Origin: Microbacterium rhizomatis
GTDB lineage: Bacteria; Actinomycetota; Actinomycetes; Actinomycetales; Microbacteriaceae
DNA: 64,000 nt
Reading direction: 5' to 3'
NCBI RefSeq assembly: GCF_008710745.1
Contig: NZ_VYSA01000001.1
Span: forward strand, 1,178,001 to 1,242,000
Part shown: piece after piece, positions 8,882-16,269 of the stretch
Numbering within the stretch: position 1 is the first letter of the stretch
Layout of the letters: the number at the start of each line of letters is the position of its first letter
The notes under the pieces: model-generated
The model's input: the letters and a program-made list of their open reading frames with translations, nothing else
The model's database searches: none
Told to the model about the DNA's origin: nothing
Program-made: the position numbers and the translations under genes

Positions 8882-9967
8882 TCAGTCGGATGCGGCGATC
8901 ACGCGCTCCGCGGCCCTCCGCGCCCATTCCTCCGCCGCCGTCAGCGCCTCGCGCGTGAGCTGCTCCGGCGGCTCGTGCGCGTCCACGACACGCTCGATCG
9001 TCTCCACGATGCCGGTGAAGGCGAGCCGACCCTCATGGAACGCGTCCACGGCCTCCTCATTGGCGGCGTTGAAGACGGCCGGGTACGTGCTCCCGGCCCG
9101 CCCTACGCTCTTGGCGAGCCGGACTGCGGGAAATGCGACCTGGTCGAGCGGTTCGAACGTCCACGACGACGCCGTCGTCCAATCGAGCGGACGACCGACG
9201 CCGCCGATGCGCTGCGGCCAATCCAGGCCCAACGAGATCGGCAGGCGCATGTCGGGAGGTGAGGCCTGGGCGATCGTGGACCCGTCGATGAATTCGACCA
9301 TGGAGTGGACGATCGACTGCGGGTGCACGACGACGTCGATGTCTTCGTAGTCGACATCGAACAGGAGGTGCGCCTCGATGACTTCCAGCCCCTTGTTGAC
9401 GAGTGTTGCGGAGTTGGTCGTGACGACGCGGCCCATGTCCCATGTCGGATGGGCGAGTGCCTCGGCGGGGGTGACCGCGGCCAGCGACTCTCGCGAGCGG
9501 CCACGGAACGGTCCGCCGGAGGCGGTCAGCACGAGTCTGCGCACCTCGGCCTTCTCGCCGGAGCGCAGGGCCTGCGCGATGGCGGAGTGCTCCGAGTCGA
9601 CGGGTACGATCTGCCCCGGCTGCGCGATCGCGGTGACCAGCTCGCCGCCGACGATGAGCGACTCCTTGTTCGCCAGAGCCAGGATGCGCCCGCACTCGAG
9701 CGCGGCGAGCGTCGGACCGAGCCCCACCGAGCCGGTGATCCCGTTGAGGACGACGTCGGCATCGATGTCGCGCACGAGCTGCTCGGCCTCGACCGCCCCG
9801 ATCGCGGTGTCATCGACCTGGAACTCGGCGGCCTGCGCGGCCATCGCCTCGCGGCTCGTGAACGCCGACAGCCCGACGACCTCGAAGCGGCGCGGGTGGG
9901 AGCGGATGACCTCGAGCGCCTGCGTGCCGATCGAACCCGTGGAACCCAGAACTATGACGCGGCGCAT
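8882..9967 (-). CDS. ispC: 1-deoxy-D-xylulose 5-phosphate reductoisomerase
   Basis: A 361-residue NADPH-dependent enzyme that makes 2-C-methyl-D-erythritol 4-phosphate, the first committed MEP-pathway step. The N-terminus has the dinucleotide-binding motif [16 protein letters not shown]. Further family signatures are [36 protein letters not shown] and [12 protein letters not shown]. The ATG at 9967 is the only sensible start but lies inside the left arm of a palindrome (9956-9999), so its initiation region could be masked in RNA. The upstream gene on the same strand encodes an FKBP lipoprotein and ends 120 bp away. The isoprenoid partner ispG is at 711-1862. Confidence 0.96.
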   Translation of the reverse strand: MRRVIVLGSTGSIGTQALEVIRSHPRRFEVVGLSAFTSREAMAAQAAEFQVDDTAIGAVEAEQLVRDIDADVVLNGITGSVGLGPTLAALECGRILALANKESLIVGGELVTAIAQPGQIVPVDSEHSAIAQALRSGEKAEVRRLVLTASGGPFRGRSRESLAAVTPAEALAHPTWDMGRVVTTNSATLVNKGLEVIEAHLLFDVDYEDIDVVVHPQSIVHSMVEFIDGSTIAQASPPDMRLPISLGLDWPQRIGGVGRPLDWTTASSWTFEPLDQVAFPAVRLAKSVGRAGSTYPAVFNAANEEAVDAFHEGRLAFTGIVETIERVVDAHEPPEQLTREALTAAEEWARRAAERVIAASD

Positions 9968-9999
9968 GCAGTCATGTTAGTGACTGCATGCGCCGCGTC
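9956..9999. repeat. Perfect 19-bp palindrome, first copy of a tandem duplication, covering the ispC start
   Basis: The arms at 9956-9974 and 9981-9999 are exact reverse complements around the loop tgttag. The ATG of ispC (9965-9967) is within the left arm. The 48 bases 9960-10007 reappear unchanged at 10030-10077. Confidence 0.9.
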
Positions 10000-10029
10000 G
10001 TGTCGCGCGAAGCCGCGGAAAGGCACGGC

Positions 10030-10077
10030 CGGCGCATGCAGTCATGTTAGTGACTGCATGCGCCGCGTCGTGTCGCG
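10030..10077. repeat. Second copy of the duplicated palindrome between the FKBP gene and ispC
   Basis: This is an exact 48-base copy of 9960-10007, with 15-bp palindrome arms around the same tgttag loop. It sits 11 bases beyond the stop of the FKBP gene and could serve as its terminator on the minus strand, although no T-tract follows. Confidence 0.85.
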
Positions 10078-10087
10078 TGTCAGCGGG

Positions 10088-11053
10088 CTACTGCGCAGCG
10101 GCGGCGTGCTGCACGCCGAGGATGTCGACGACGAACACCAGCGTCTCGTCCTTCAGCTCGCTGGTTGCATCCGCACCGTAGCCGAAAGCGGGGGGGATCA
10201 CGACGAGAACCTGGGAGCCGACGGTCGCCCCTTCGAGCGCCTGCTGGAAGCCGGCGACGACGCCTGTCGTCGCGAACGCGACCGGCGCACCCTTGGTCCA
10301 GCTCGAGTCGAAGACGCTGCCGTCCGACCACTTCACGCCGGTGTACTGCACGAGGACCTGATCACCGGATGCCACGACCGGCCCGTCGCCCTTCTTGAGG
10401 GTTGCGAGCTGGACCTCGGTGGGTGCGGCGGTGCCGGGGAGCGTGATGGTCGGTGCTCCGGTGCCATCGAGCGTGACGGTGGGCATGCCGGCGACCGGGG
10501 GCTGGTCGGCGCCCCACGCGGCGTTGGGGACGACCGACAGCAGGTCGAACACGTAGACCTCGCCGGCGGAGTTCTCGCTTGCCGGGAACGTGGCGACGAT
10601 CCGCGTACCGGGGGTCGCGCAGCCGAGCACCTGACCGAGAGGACTCGTGGTCGACACCTGTGCGGGCAGGACCTCACCGGGGTTGTAGCCGACCGCACCG
10701 AGCTTCTCGCCCGTATCTGCCGAGTACGCAGACAGACCGTAGGCGACCAGGTCGCCCGCCTTGATCGGCGTACCGCTCCCCTCGGTCACGACAGTGCGCT
10801 GGATCGAGTCGATCGTGAGCGGCGAGCTGAACGTCGCGGCCGAATCCGTCCCGAATGCACCGTCGACCTTGACTGACTCCGACGCGGGACCCGAGGGGGC
10901 AGCCGCCGCGCAGAGATCGGCCGCAGCCGTTGCGGACGGACTCGCGGAACTGTCGGGAGTGCTGGATGCGCTGCATCCGGACAGGACGAGCGCCGTTGCG
11001 GCGGCGATCACGGAGAGAGTGACGATAGGACGAATGCGCACGACGGACCTCAT
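10088..11053 (-). CDS. FKBP-type peptidyl-prolyl cis-trans isomerase, lipoprotein
   Basis: A 321-residue predicted lipoprotein that would assist folding of exported proteins outside the membrane. The N-terminus has a lipoprotein signal with the lipobox LSGC near residue 26 (VTLSVIAAATALVLSGCSAS), followed by a Ser/Pro/Ala-rich linker. Two FKBP-like modules follow. The N-terminal one is degenerate, and the C-terminal one has the typical VLVQYTGVKWSDGSVFDSSW and IPPAFGYG motifs. ATG 11053 is chosen because it gives a normal signal peptide; no clear Shine-Dalgarno is seen, and the GTG five codons in is an alternative. Its 3' side carries the duplicated palindrome. Confidence 0.88.
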   Translation of the reverse strand: MRSVVRIRPIVTLSVIAAATALVLSGCSASSTPDSSASPSATAAADLCAAAAPSGPASESVKVDGAFGTDSAATFSSPLTIDSIQRTVVTEGSGTPIKAGDLVAYGLSAYSADTGEKLGAVGYNPGEVLPAQVSTTSPLGQVLGCATPGTRIVATFPASENSAGEVYVFDLLSVVPNAAWGADQPPVAGMPTVTLDGTGAPTITLPGTAAPTEVQLATLKKGDGPVVASGDQVLVQYTGVKWSDGSVFDSSWTKGAPVAFATTGVVAGFQQALEGATVGSQVLVVIPPAFGYGADATSELKDETLVFVVDILGVQHAAAAQ

Positions 11054-11156
11054 CAGATAAGCACTGGGCTGCGAAGGGGAGAACCCCCATCCTCGCGTAC
11101 ATTTCCTCTGTCCTGGCTGGGAGCGGGCCATGCACGGGGCGGAATAGAAAGCGGAG

Positions 11157-11162
11157 TACCCT
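11157..11162 (+). promoter_or_regulatory. Candidate -10 element (TACCCT) of a leaderless acyltransferase mRNA
   Basis: TACCCT is followed by 6 nt (cgacgg) and then the GTG start at 11169. This spacing would put the transcription start at the start codon. No Shine-Dalgarno is present between them. Confidence 0.45.
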
Positions 11163-11168
11163 CGACGG

Positions 11169-11954
11169 GTGACTTCCGAGGAGAATCCCGACCCCGAAGA
11201 AGCCGAGGCATCCGATCCTCCCCCCGCCGTGCGGCGCATGGGTGCGACATATGCTCTCGGCCGTTTCGTGCTCGCTCCGCTGGCCCGTCTGATCTACCGG
11301 CCGAGGGTGGAAGGCAAGGCGAACGTCCCGCGTTCCGGCGCGGTCATCTTCGCGAGCAATCATCTCTCGTTCATCGACTCGATCGCGATCCCGATCGCGT
11401 CCCCGCGCCCCGTGCACTTCCTCGCGAAGTCGAGCTACTTCGACGGCACGGGCGTGTCGGGATGGGCGTCCCGAGAGTTCTTCACCGCGATCGGAGCGGT
11501 TCCCGTTCAGCGCGGTGCCGGTCAAGCAGCCCTCGCAGCGCTCGATCAGCAGCGCATGCTCCTCGAGGAGGGCAATGCGGTCGCGCTCTACCCCGAGGGC
11601 ACGCGGTCACTCGACGGGCGACTCTACAAGGGGCGTACCGGAGTCGCCTTCCTCGCGCTGCAGACCGGCGCCCCCGTCGTCCCGGTCGGTCTGATCGGCA
11701 CGGACAAGGCCATGCCGGTCGGCGCGCGGATGCCGTCGCTGAATGCGAAGATCACGGTCCGGTTCGGAGAACCGCTCGACCTGTCCCGGCACGGCTCGGC
11801 AGATTCGGGCAAGGCGCGCCGGCTCGCCACCGACGACATCATGGATGCGATCCACGGCCTGTCCGGCCAAGAGCTGGCCGGCGCCTACAACGAGGCGCCC
11901 GCGAGCACCCCGATCGAACGCATCAAACAGGTGCTTCCGCACGAGCGGCGCTAG
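11169..11954 (+). CDS. 1-acyl-sn-glycerol-3-phosphate acyltransferase family protein (PlsC-like)
   Basis: A 261-residue membrane-associated acyltransferase predicted to acylate lysophosphatidic acid or a related lipid acceptor. The catalytic HX4D motif is NHLSFIDS near residue 62. The acceptor-binding motif is YPEGTRSLDGRLYKGRTG, and GAPVVPVGLIGTDKAMP is the fourth family block. The first 20 residues are acidic and probably disordered. The GTG start is leaderless by position of the -10 element. Its TAG stop overlaps the stop of the convergent OsmC gene within the tetramer CTAG. Confidence 0.9.
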   Translation: MTSEENPDPEEAEASDPPPAVRRMGATYALGRFVLAPLARLIYRPRVEGKANVPRSGAVIFASNHLSFIDSIAIPIASPRPVHFLAKSSYFDGTGVSGWASREFFTAIGAVPVQRGAGQAALAALDQQRMLLEEGNAVALYPEGTRSLDGRLYKGRTGVAFLALQTGAPVVPVGLIGTDKAMPVGARMPSLNAKITVRFGEPLDLSRHGSADSGKARRLATDDIMDAIHGLSGQELAGAYNEAPASTPIERIKQVLPHERR

Positions 11955-12433
11955 CCGTCTCGGCCCGCCACCCGGGTGACGGGCTCGTGGCGGACGGGGA
12001 AGTTGACCGAGTTCGCGATGAAGCACCACTCTCGCGCCTGGGCGTGCGCGGCGGCCGCCGCATCCACCATCGACGGGTCCGCCACCGTGACGACGGGCCT
12101 CAGCACGACCTCGCGAAAGGCGCCCCCTCCCCTGCCGTCTTCGACCATCGTTGCGCTCGCGTCGTCCTCGTAGCCGACCACGACCACTCCCGTCTGCACG
12201 CACGCGTGCAGGTAGGAGAGAAGGTGGCACTCGCTGAGGGCGGCCAACAGGAGGTCTTCCGGGTTCCAGCGACCCGCGTCTCCGCGGAACGGCTTGTCGG
12301 CGGATGCTTCCAGCGGAGGCTTGCCCTCGATCGAGATCGTCACAGCGCGGTCGTAGTCGCGGTACCCGCTCGTGCCCGTGCCCCGGTCCCCGGTCCACAC
12401 GGTGTGCAACGCGTAGAGATGCTCGCCGAACAT
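11951..12433 (-). CDS. OsmC-family protein (peroxiredoxin-like)
   Basis: A 160-residue member of the OsmC/Ohr fold, which reduces organic hydroperoxides with a two-cysteine mechanism. The conserved cysteines are in LSECHLLSYLH and REWCFIANSVNFPV. The glycine/proline-rich WNPEDLLLAALSEC entry motif is typical of the OsmC/YhfA-like subgroup. It is a single gene, convergent with the acyltransferase and divergent from the asparaginase. The stop codons of OsmC and the acyltransferase overlap by two bases. Confidence 0.9.
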   Translation of the reverse strand: MFGEHLYALHTVWTGDRGTGTSGYRDYDRAVTISIEGKPPLEASADKPFRGDAGRWNPEDLLLAALSECHLLSYLHACVQTGVVVVGYEDDASATMVEDGRGGGAFREVVLRPVVTVADPSMVDAAAAAHAQAREWCFIANSVNFPVRHEPVTRVAGRDG

Positions 12434-12479
12434 ATCCCCAGTCTGACACGCGCCGCCCGGCGCTCAGCCGGCACGGCGG

Positions 12480-12485
12480 TAGGCT
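12480..12485 (+). promoter_or_regulatory. Candidate -10 element (TAGGCT) of a leaderless asparaginase mRNA
   Basis: TAGGCT ends 6 nt before the GTG at 12492, so the transcript would begin at the start codon. This is the same arrangement as for the acyltransferase gene and the trp leader. Confidence 0.45.
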
Positions 12486-12491
12486 TGCGTC

Positions 12492-13481
12492 GTGCCGCAG
12501 ACCTTCACCGTCTCTGATGCCGTGGAGCTCGCCGTCGTCGAGCGGAGCGGGTTCGTCGAGTCCCGGCACGCGGGCGCGGCGATCGTGCTCCATCCGGATG
12601 GGACGGTCGCGACGCAGCTCGGCGACACCAGCTCTCCGATCCTCCCGCGGTCGAGCCTCAAGCCGCTCCAGGCCCTCACGTGCCTCACCGCCGGCGCTCC
12701 GCTCGAAGGCGAGCGCCTCGCCCTCGCGACGGCGAGCCACTCCGGCACCGATCGTCACGTGGGCGTGGTTCGCGACATCCTGGATTCGGCGGGCCTCACC
12801 GAAGAGGCCCTCCGCTGTCCGCCGGCCTGGCCGGGTGACTCCGACGCACGCGATGAGCTGATCCGCGAGCGTCTGCCCCCCGCACGCGTGCGGATGAACT
12901 GCTCCGGCAAGCACGCGGCCATGCTCCTCACCTGCGTGACGAACGGGTGGGATGCAGCGACCTACCTCGACCCGCAGCATCCGCTGCAGGTGCAGATCAA
13001 GGAACTCGTCGAGCGCCTCACCGGCGAGAAGGCGGTCGCGACCGCGATCGACGGCTGCGGCGCACCGGTGCACACGACCAGCCTGGCCGGGCTCGCCAGG
13101 GCGATCCACCGGATCGGCACGGCGTCCGAGACCTCGCCCTTCGCCCTGCACCGCAGCGCCGGTGCGCTCGTGCGCGCGGTGCGCGAGAACCCGTGGACGA
13201 TCGATGGGCCCGGCCGCGCCGACACGATCGTGATCGAGCGTCTCGGCGTCTTCGCCAAAGGCGGCGCCGAGGGCGTCATGGTGATGGTCGCCCCCGACGG
13301 CACCACGACAGCCCTGAAGATGCTCGACGGCAGCGGCCGCGCCGCCACCGCGGTCGCGCTGCGCCTGCTCGAGCGGGCAGGCGCGCTCGCGTCGAGCGAT
13401 GTGGCCGACGCGATGGCGTCACTCCCCCTGTCGGTCTCCGGCGGGGGGATCGATGTGGGCGCGATCCGCCCCGCTTTCTGA
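12492..13481 (+). CDS. L-asparaginase II family protein
   Basis: A 329-residue protein of the bacterial asparaginase II family (rhizobial type, AnsA-like), which hydrolyses asparagine to aspartate and ammonia. Family motifs visible are VERSGFVESRHAGAAIVL, PRSSLKPLQALTCL, ASHSGTDRHVGVV, MNCSGKHAAMLLTCVTNGW and DGCGAPVHTTSLAGLA. It does not resemble the E. coli AnsB fold. It starts at a GTG directly after a -10 element. The alanine dehydrogenase gene follows after 35 bp on the same strand, so the pair may serve amino-acid nitrogen release. Confidence 0.88.
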   Translation: MPQTFTVSDAVELAVVERSGFVESRHAGAAIVLHPDGTVATQLGDTSSPILPRSSLKPLQALTCLTAGAPLEGERLALATASHSGTDRHVGVVRDILDSAGLTEEALRCPPAWPGDSDARDELIRERLPPARVRMNCSGKHAAMLLTCVTNGWDAATYLDPQHPLQVQIKELVERLTGEKAVATAIDGCGAPVHTTSLAGLARAIHRIGTASETSPFALHRSAGALVRAVRENPWTIDGPGRADTIVIERLGVFAKGGAEGVMVMVAPDGTTTALKMLDGSGRAATAVALRLLERAGALASSDVADAMASLPLSVSGGGIDVGAIRPAF

Positions 13482-13516
13482 ACAGCGCTCGCACACTGAG
13501 CGGGAAGGACCAGTCG

Positions 13517-14632
13517 ATGAGGATCTGCGTACCCACCGAAGTCAAGAACAACGAGTACCGGGTGGCCCTCACCCCCTCCGGCGTGCACGATCTCGTACGC
13601 GCCGGGCACGAGGTGTTCGTGCAGAGCGGCGCCGGCGCCGGTTCGTCCATGACGGACTCGGAATACGCGGAAGCCGGTGCACAGCTGCTCGACGATCCTG
13701 CCGAGATCTGGGCTCGGGCTGAGCTCCTCCTCAAGGTCAAGGAGCCGATCGCGAGCGAGTACGGCTATTTCCGTGACGACCTGCTCATCTTCACCTATCT
13801 GCACCTCGCGGCGGATCGACCGCTCACCGACCGGCTCGTCGCCGACGGCGTCACGGCGATCGCGTATGAGACGGTGCAGCTGGTCGGCGGCGGGCTCCCG
13901 CTCCTGGCCCCCATGAGCGAGGTCGCCGGGCGCCTGGCACCCACTGTCGGAGCTGCCACCCTCATGCGCTCGGCGGGCGGACTCGGCCTGCTCATGTCGG
14001 GGGTGCCCGGCACCCGGCCCGCGCAGGTGACGGTGATCGGCGGCGGTGTCGCCGGCGCGAACGCGGCGGTGATCGCCGTCGGCCTCGGTGCCGACGTGAC
14101 CGTGTTCGATACGAACGTGCAGCGCCTGCGCTATCTCGACGATCACTTCCAGGGGCGGGTCAAGACCGCCGCCTCCAACCCCCTCGATCTTGACCGCGCG
14201 GTCGTCGGATCGGACCTCGTGGTCGGCTCCGTACTCATCCCCGGGGCGAAGGCGCCGAAGCTGGTCACGAACGAGATGGTGGCACGCATGCGTGCCGGCA
14301 GCGTCCTGGTCGACATCGCCGTCGACCAGGGCGGGTGTTTCGAGGACACGCATCCGACGACACACGCCGACCCGACGTTCCCTGTGCACGGCAGCGTCTT
14401 CTACTGCGTCGCGAACATGCCCGGTGCCGTGCCGAACACATCGACCTCAGCCCTGACGAACGCGACCCTCCCCTACATCCGCCAGATCGCCCGACTCGGG
14501 TGGCGGGACGCCCTGCGGACGGATGCCGCGCTCGCGGCCGGGCTCAACACGTCGGGCGGCTCCGTGGTCAATGCGGGCGTGGCCGCGGCACATGGATTGG
14601 CTGCCGCATCCCTCGCGGACGTCCTCGCCTGA
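13517..14632 (+). CDS. ald: Alanine dehydrogenase
   Basis: A 371-residue NAD-dependent enzyme interconverting L-alanine with pyruvate and ammonia. The start MRICVPTEVKNNEYRVALTPSGV is the family N-terminus. Catalytic Lys is in LLLKVKEPIASEY and catalytic His in TYLHLAADRP. The nucleotide fold is VTVIGGGVAGANAAVIAVGLGADVTVFD. ATG 13517 is preceded by a good Shine-Dalgarno (GGAAGGAC, 13503-13510). The gene lies behind the asparaginase and is convergent with an APC amino-acid permease, which suggests a shared role in amino-acid use. The longer frame starting upstream in this frame belongs to a shadow of the asparaginase gene. Confidence 0.96.
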   Translation: MRICVPTEVKNNEYRVALTPSGVHDLVRAGHEVFVQSGAGAGSSMTDSEYAEAGAQLLDDPAEIWARAELLLKVKEPIASEYGYFRDDLLIFTYLHLAADRPLTDRLVADGVTAIAYETVQLVGGGLPLLAPMSEVAGRLAPTVGAATLMRSAGGLGLLMSGVPGTRPAQVTVIGGGVAGANAAVIAVGLGADVTVFDTNVQRLRYLDDHFQGRVKTAASNPLDLDRAVVGSDLVVGSVLIPGAKAPKLVTNEMVARMRAGSVLVDIAVDQGGCFEDTHPTTHADPTFPVHGSVFYCVANMPGAVPNTSTSALTNATLPYIRQIARLGWRDALRTDAALAAGLNTSGGSVVNAGVAAAHGLAAASLADVLA

Positions 14633-14641
14633 GACGGGCGC

Positions 14642-14673
14642 GACGCGGAGGCCGTACGGCCGCCTCCGGCGTC
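14642..14673. terminator. Bidirectional terminator between ald and the APC permease
   Basis: The sequence gacgcggaggc (14642-14652) pairs with gcctccggcgtc (14662-14673) with one bulged base, around an inner palindrome ggccgtacggcc. It lies in the 39-bp gap between convergent stops and overlaps the permease stop codon. Confidence 0.6.
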
Positions 14674-16237
14674 AGGCCAGTCCACCGTCTATCGACCGAC
14701 CGAAGTCCGCCGGGTCCTCGGGGACGAGAACCTCGGTATCGCGATTCAGCGCCTCGCCGCGGAAGAACGCCTTGGATCGCGGGAACGCGAACCAGATGAG
14801 CATGAGGACGACGCCGACGCCGAGCGCGCCGATCCCGACGACGAACGTGCCGCCTACCCCGAGGAGCACGGTGTTGCCGTAGTCGACGTCGTACATGTCG
14901 ATCGCCGATTGCACGAACGCGTAGGTGAGCATGAGGGCGCCCAAGAGGGGGAACAGGAACCGGTAGAAGAAGTTGCGCGGCGAATTGAACAGTTCTCTGC
15001 GGAAGTACCAGACGCACGCGTACCCGGTGATGCCGTAGTAGAAGGCGATCGCGAGGCCGAGCGACAGAATCGAATCCTGCAGGATGTTGTCGCTGATCAG
15101 AGTCATGCCGACGTAGTAGACCGAAGCGACGATCCCCATGACGAGCGTCGAGAACGACGGCGTCTTGAACGTGGGGTGCACGACGGCGAAGCGGCGCGGG
15201 AGCGCCTTGTAGGCGGCCATCGCGAGGGTGCCGCGCGCGGTCGGCAGAATCGTGGTCTGGGTGGACGAGATCGCTGAGATCATCACCGACACGACGAGGA
15301 CCCATCCCACGGGGCCCAGCAGCCCGTCCTTGATGGCGAGGAAGAAGTCATCGGCGTTCGCCTCGTTGCCCAGGCCCGTGCCGCTGTCGCCGAGTCCGGC
15401 GTACATCATCGCCGCGACGGTCACGCCCACGTACGTCACGAGGAGCACGATCGTGGTCAGGAGGGCAGCGCGACCGGGGATGCGCTTGGGATCCTTGGTC
15501 TCTTCATTGAGAGACAGACACGTGTCCCAGCCCCAGTAGATGAAGATCGCCAGCAGGATCGCCTGGATGAAGGCGTCCCAATCGGTGAACGCCAGCGGGT
15601 TGAACCACGACCAGTCGAACGGCGTCGCGCCGGGCGCGGTCCCCGCGAAGAACTGCCAGAGCGCCGCCACCACGAAGATCGCGAGCGCCAGATACTGGAT
15701 GCCGAGCAGGATGTTCTGGATCCGCTCGCCGATCTCGACCCCGCGATAGCTGACCCAGGTCATGAGGGCGATGAAGACGACGCCTGTGGCAGTGACGAGC
15801 GGGACGTTGTCCGACAGCAACGCGTCTTCCGGCGAACTCACGATGCCGTCGATGAGCGCCCAGAAGTAGATCGCGGCGATCTGCGCAAGGTTGGCCAGCA
15901 CCACCATCCCGGCCACCGCGACGCCCCAGCCGCCCATCCAGCCCACCCAGGGACCGAACGCCTTCGTGCCCCATGTGAAGGTGGTTCCACAATCCGGGAC
16001 GGCGTTGTTGAGCTCGCGATAGGCGAATGCGATGAACAGCATCGGGATGAAGGCGAGGACGAACACGATCGGCGCCTGTGCGCCGACCGCGAGAACGACG
16101 AAGCCGAGCGTCGCAACGAGGGAGTAGACGGGAGCCGTCGAGGCGAGACCGATGACGGTCGAACCCCAGAGGCCGAGTGTTCCGGCTGCGAGACCCTTGC
16201 CTTCGGGGCGGGCGAGATCGATCGGAGTGGTAGACAC
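14672..16237 (-). CDS. APC-superfamily amino-acid permease
   Basis: A 521-residue polytopic transporter with about 12-14 hydrophobic segments. The first carries the substrate/Na-site type motif GLWGSTVIGLASTAPVYSL. Further family signatures are CGTTFTWGTKAFGPWVGWMGGW and FIYWGWDTCLSLNEETKDPKRIPGRAALL. The substrate is unknown; closest in pattern to basic or polyamine-type APC members. GTG 16237 gives VSTTPIDLARPEGKGLAAGTLG. A TTG at 16273 overlaps the stop of the upstream FtsK-like gene (TTGA) and is an alternative coupled start. It is convergent with alanine dehydrogenase. Confidence 0.9.
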   Translation of the reverse strand: MSTTPIDLARPEGKGLAAGTLGLWGSTVIGLASTAPVYSLVATLGFVVLAVGAQAPIVFVLAFIPMLFIAFAYRELNNAVPDCGTTFTWGTKAFGPWVGWMGGWGVAVAGMVVLANLAQIAAIYFWALIDGIVSSPEDALLSDNVPLVTATGVVFIALMTWVSYRGVEIGERIQNILLGIQYLALAIFVVAALWQFFAGTAPGATPFDWSWFNPLAFTDWDAFIQAILLAIFIYWGWDTCLSLNEETKDPKRIPGRAALLTTIVLLVTYVGVTVAAMMYAGLGDSGTGLGNEANADDFFLAIKDGLLGPVGWVLVVSVMISAISSTQTTILPTARGTLAMAAYKALPRRFAVVHPTFKTPSFSTLVMGIVASVYYVGMTLISDNILQDSILSLGLAIAFYYGITGYACVWYFRRELFNSPRNFFYRFLFPLLGALMLTYAFVQSAIDMYDVDYGNTVLLGVGGTFVVGIGALGVGVVLMLIWFAFPRSKAFFRGEALNRDTEVLVPEDPADFGRSIDGGLA

Positions 16238-16269
16238 ATGCTGAACGTACGGTGAGCGATGATCAGCGG

